A DNA stretch of 64,000 bases from CAYNHF01 sp964397045. Its GTDB lineage: Bacteria > Actinomycetota > Acidimicrobiia > Spongiisociales > UBA5794. Positions within the stretch are counted from its first letter, which is position 1. Each line of letters begins with the position of its first letter. A model generated the notes under the pieces. It had not been told where the DNA came from. It saw only the letters and a list, made by a program, of their open reading frames with translations, and did no database searches. Below are positions 62,303-64,000 of this stretch, one piece after another. The DNA is taken from NCBI GenBank assembly GCA_964397045.1, contig CAYNHF010000032.1, forward strand, positions 10,407 through 74,406, written 5' to 3'. The position numbers were made by a program, and so were the translations under genes.

Positions 62303-64000
62303 ATGAGGCGCACGATCATCACGGCGATTGCGGTGTTCACGCTGCTCGCCACGGCCTGTTCCGTCGGAGGCGCAACCCCGACCACCCGGCCGACGGCCTC
62401 CGAAACCCGCCAACCCATGGTCAACGCGGCGCTGGCAAGCCACTCCCTCGTGCAGTTCGACCAGTGTGGTGCGTTCCTCGACTATGTGATCGAGCACGCC
62501 GTCGATCTCGTCGGTCCCTACGGGTTCGACTTCGGTGGCGGCTACTGGCCTGCCGTGGCGGAGCGTGACTTCTTCCTCGAGGACGGGGCAGCCGAGTTCA
62601 GTGCCCCGGAGACCACGACCGCGAATGCAGCCTCCGGGGGCATCGCCCGGACGGCTGACGAGTTCAGCACGACGAATCTGCAGGAGGTAGGCGTCGACGA
62701 ACCGGACATCGTCAAAACAGACGGCAGGCGTATCGTCGCACTGAGCCAGGGCACTCTCTATTTGGTGGACGTCACAGGCGATGCGCCGCGGGTGATCGGC
62801 GAAACCGCGTTGAACGATTTCGCGGTCCGTGACCTGTTCCTCGCGGGCGATCGGGTGTATGCCATCGGCGGCGGCTACGGTGGCGGCCCGATGCCCTTCG
62901 AACGAGGCATCGCCCCCGAGGGGATGTACTACCCCAGCCCGACTTCACAGATGGTCGAGATCGCCATCGACAGTGGGGATCCCGAGGTCGTCCGTTCGCT
63001 GGTCTTCGACGGTAGCTACATCAGTGCCCGCATGGTCGAAGATGCGATCCGGGTGATCATCAGTTCCACGCCGCACGGGTTCGTGTGGGCCACTCCCGAA
63101 GGCAACGGCCTCAAGGCCGAACGCGAGGCCACGGAGAAGAATCGCGACATCGTGCGCAACTCCGACATCGACAACTGGGTTCCGTACTACGTGGAGTTTG
63201 ACGCAGCAGGCAACGCGGTCGACGAGGGCAACCTCGTGGAATGTGATCGGGCCTATGCCCCCAACGAGTTCGCCGGCCTCAACATGGTGACCGTGATGAC
63301 GGTCGACGCCTCGGCGGGTCTCGAGGTCGAGGACGCCACCGGTCTCCTCGCCACCGGCGAGACGGTCTACGCCTCGCAAGAGAATCTCTACGTTGCCACG
63401 CAGCGCTGGATCGACTGGAACCGGCTCACCACTGAGGACGCCGCCATCCGCGAAATCGAGACGGCGACGACCGCGATTCACATGTTCGACATCTCGAACC
63501 CGGAGCGCACCAGCTACGAGGCGTCCGGTGAGGTGAAGGGCTACCTGCTCAATCAGTTTGCCATGTCAGAGCACGAGGGCCACCTGCGGGTGGCCTCCAC
63601 GACCCAACCCGAGTGGGGTGGTGACTTCGAGTCAGAGTCGATGGTCACGGTGCTCGGCGTCGAAGGCAACGAACTCGTCGCGGTCGGTCAGGTTGACGGT
63701 CTAGGGGAGGGAGAACGGATCTACTCAGTACGGTTCATCGGCGACGTCGGCTACGTCGTGACGTTCCGCCAGACGGATCCGCTCTTCACCATCGACCTCA
63801 GCGATCCGACGGACCCGGTCGTCCGCGGAGAGCTGAAGATCCCCGGATACTCGTCATACCTGCATCCGATCTCCGACACCCTCGTGATCGGCATCGGCCA
63901 GGACGCCACCGACACCGGCGGCATCCTCGGCAGCCAAATCTCGCTGTTCGACGTGAGCGACCTCGACAATCCGGAGCGAATCGCCAAGCTCACGCTGGGA
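62303..64000 (+). CDS. Beta-propeller domain lipoprotein, 3'-truncated by window edge
   Basis: The 566 residues visible read without a stop to the right edge. The N-terminus is a lipoprotein signal (MRRTIITAIAVFTLLATACS, with LATAC as lipobox). After a low-complexity spacer comes the segment TNLQEVGVDEPDIVKTDG, typical of the secreted beta-propeller family (PF09826 type), followed by repeated blade-like sequences such as GDRVYAIGG and FIGDVGYVVTFRQTDPLF. It is exported and lipid-anchored. The ligand is unknown. GGGAGG lies 6 nt before the ATG. Confidence 0.88.
   Translation, partial: MRRTIITAIAVFTLLATACSVGGATPTTRPTASETRQPMVNAALASHSLVQFDQCGAFLDYVIEHAVDLVGPYGFDFGGGYWPAVAERDFFLEDGAAEFSAPETTTANAASGGIARTADEFSTTNLQEVGVDEPDIVKTDGRRIVALSQGTLYLVDVTGDAPRVIGETALNDFAVRDLFLAGDRVYAIGGGYGGGPMPFERGIAPEGMYYPSPTSQMVEIAIDSGDPEVVRSLVFDGSYISARMVEDAIRVIISSTPHGFVWATPEGNGLKAEREATEKNRDIVRNSDIDNWVPYYVEFDAAGNAVDEGNLVECDRAYAPNEFAGLNMVTVMTVDASAGLEVEDATGLLATGETVYASQENLYVATQRWIDWNRLTTEDAAIREIETATTAIHMFDISNPERTSYEASGEVKGYLLNQFAMSEHEGHLRVASTTQPEWGGDFESESMVTVLGVEGNELVAVGQVDGLGEGERIYSVRFIGDVGYVVTFRQTDPLFTIDLSDPTDPVVRGELKIPGYSSYLHPISDTLVIGIGQDATDTGGILGSQISLFDVSDLDNPERIAKLTLG

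Overview
The window comes from a high-GC actinobacterium, most likely of the Acidimicrobiia or a neighbouring deep lineage. The evidence is the mycothiol glycosyltransferase MshA followed by a YbjN protein, an RsiG-like protein, an F420-type luciferase-like oxidoreductase, a large NAD-glutamate dehydrogenase, many GTG/TTG starts, and several genes with a TANNNT -10 box only 6-8 nt before the start codon (leaderless style). No rRNA, tRNA, insertion sequence, phage or CRISPR array was seen.

Layout. 1-12.8 kb (minus strand): respiratory complex I operon nuoA to nuoM, with nuoM running off the left edge, preceded upstream (12.9-17.7 kb) by a 180-kDa type NAD-glutamate dehydrogenase. 17.9-19.5 kb: a small membrane protein and an alpha/beta-hydrolase/class III cyclase fusion in which key residues of both domains are replaced. 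19.6-30.4 kb: an unusual respiratory locus. Leftwards run a CcoN-like subunit fused to a CcoO-like cytochrome c, a membrane-anchored cytochrome c and a geranylgeranyl-reductase-family flavoprotein. Rightwards runs a seven-gene cytochrome bc (split, b6f-like) operon with an added double [4Fe-4S] ferredoxin and two extra membrane proteins, ended by convergent rex. 31-43.6 kb: mixed metabolism (SAM hydroxide adenosyltransferase, HMG-CoA-lyase-like enzyme, fumarylacetoacetase, a MoaD-membrane fusion, fluoride channel, M23 peptidase, RsiG-like protein, asparaginase, MshA). 43.6-43.9 kb: a non-coding stretch with a cluster of DnaA-box-like sequences and a long inverted repeat. 44-55 kb: mixed genes, including an AhpD-like protein read through an in-frame TGA (probable selenoprotein with a SECIS-like hairpin). 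55.3-61.5 kb: a reductive pyrimidine degradation operon. 61.6-64 kb: a membrane protein and a beta-propeller lipoprotein cut by the right edge.

How it fits together. Complex I passes electrons from NADH to (probably mena-)quinone, the bc complex takes them from quinol to cytochrome c, and Rex beside it can sense the NADH/NAD ratio. The strangest component is the CcoN-like protein: it keeps the fold-level sequence of a cbb3 oxidase catalytic subunit, but residues 33-370 contain no histidine, so none of the six heme/copper ligands can be present. Its partner cytochrome c carries the same short helical motif that occurs three times at the front of the bc operon's cytochrome b C-terminal subunit, suggesting that the two divergent operons make parts of one electron-transfer assembly. 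This divergent locus and the CxxU selenoprotein are the two best candidates for undescribed biology here.
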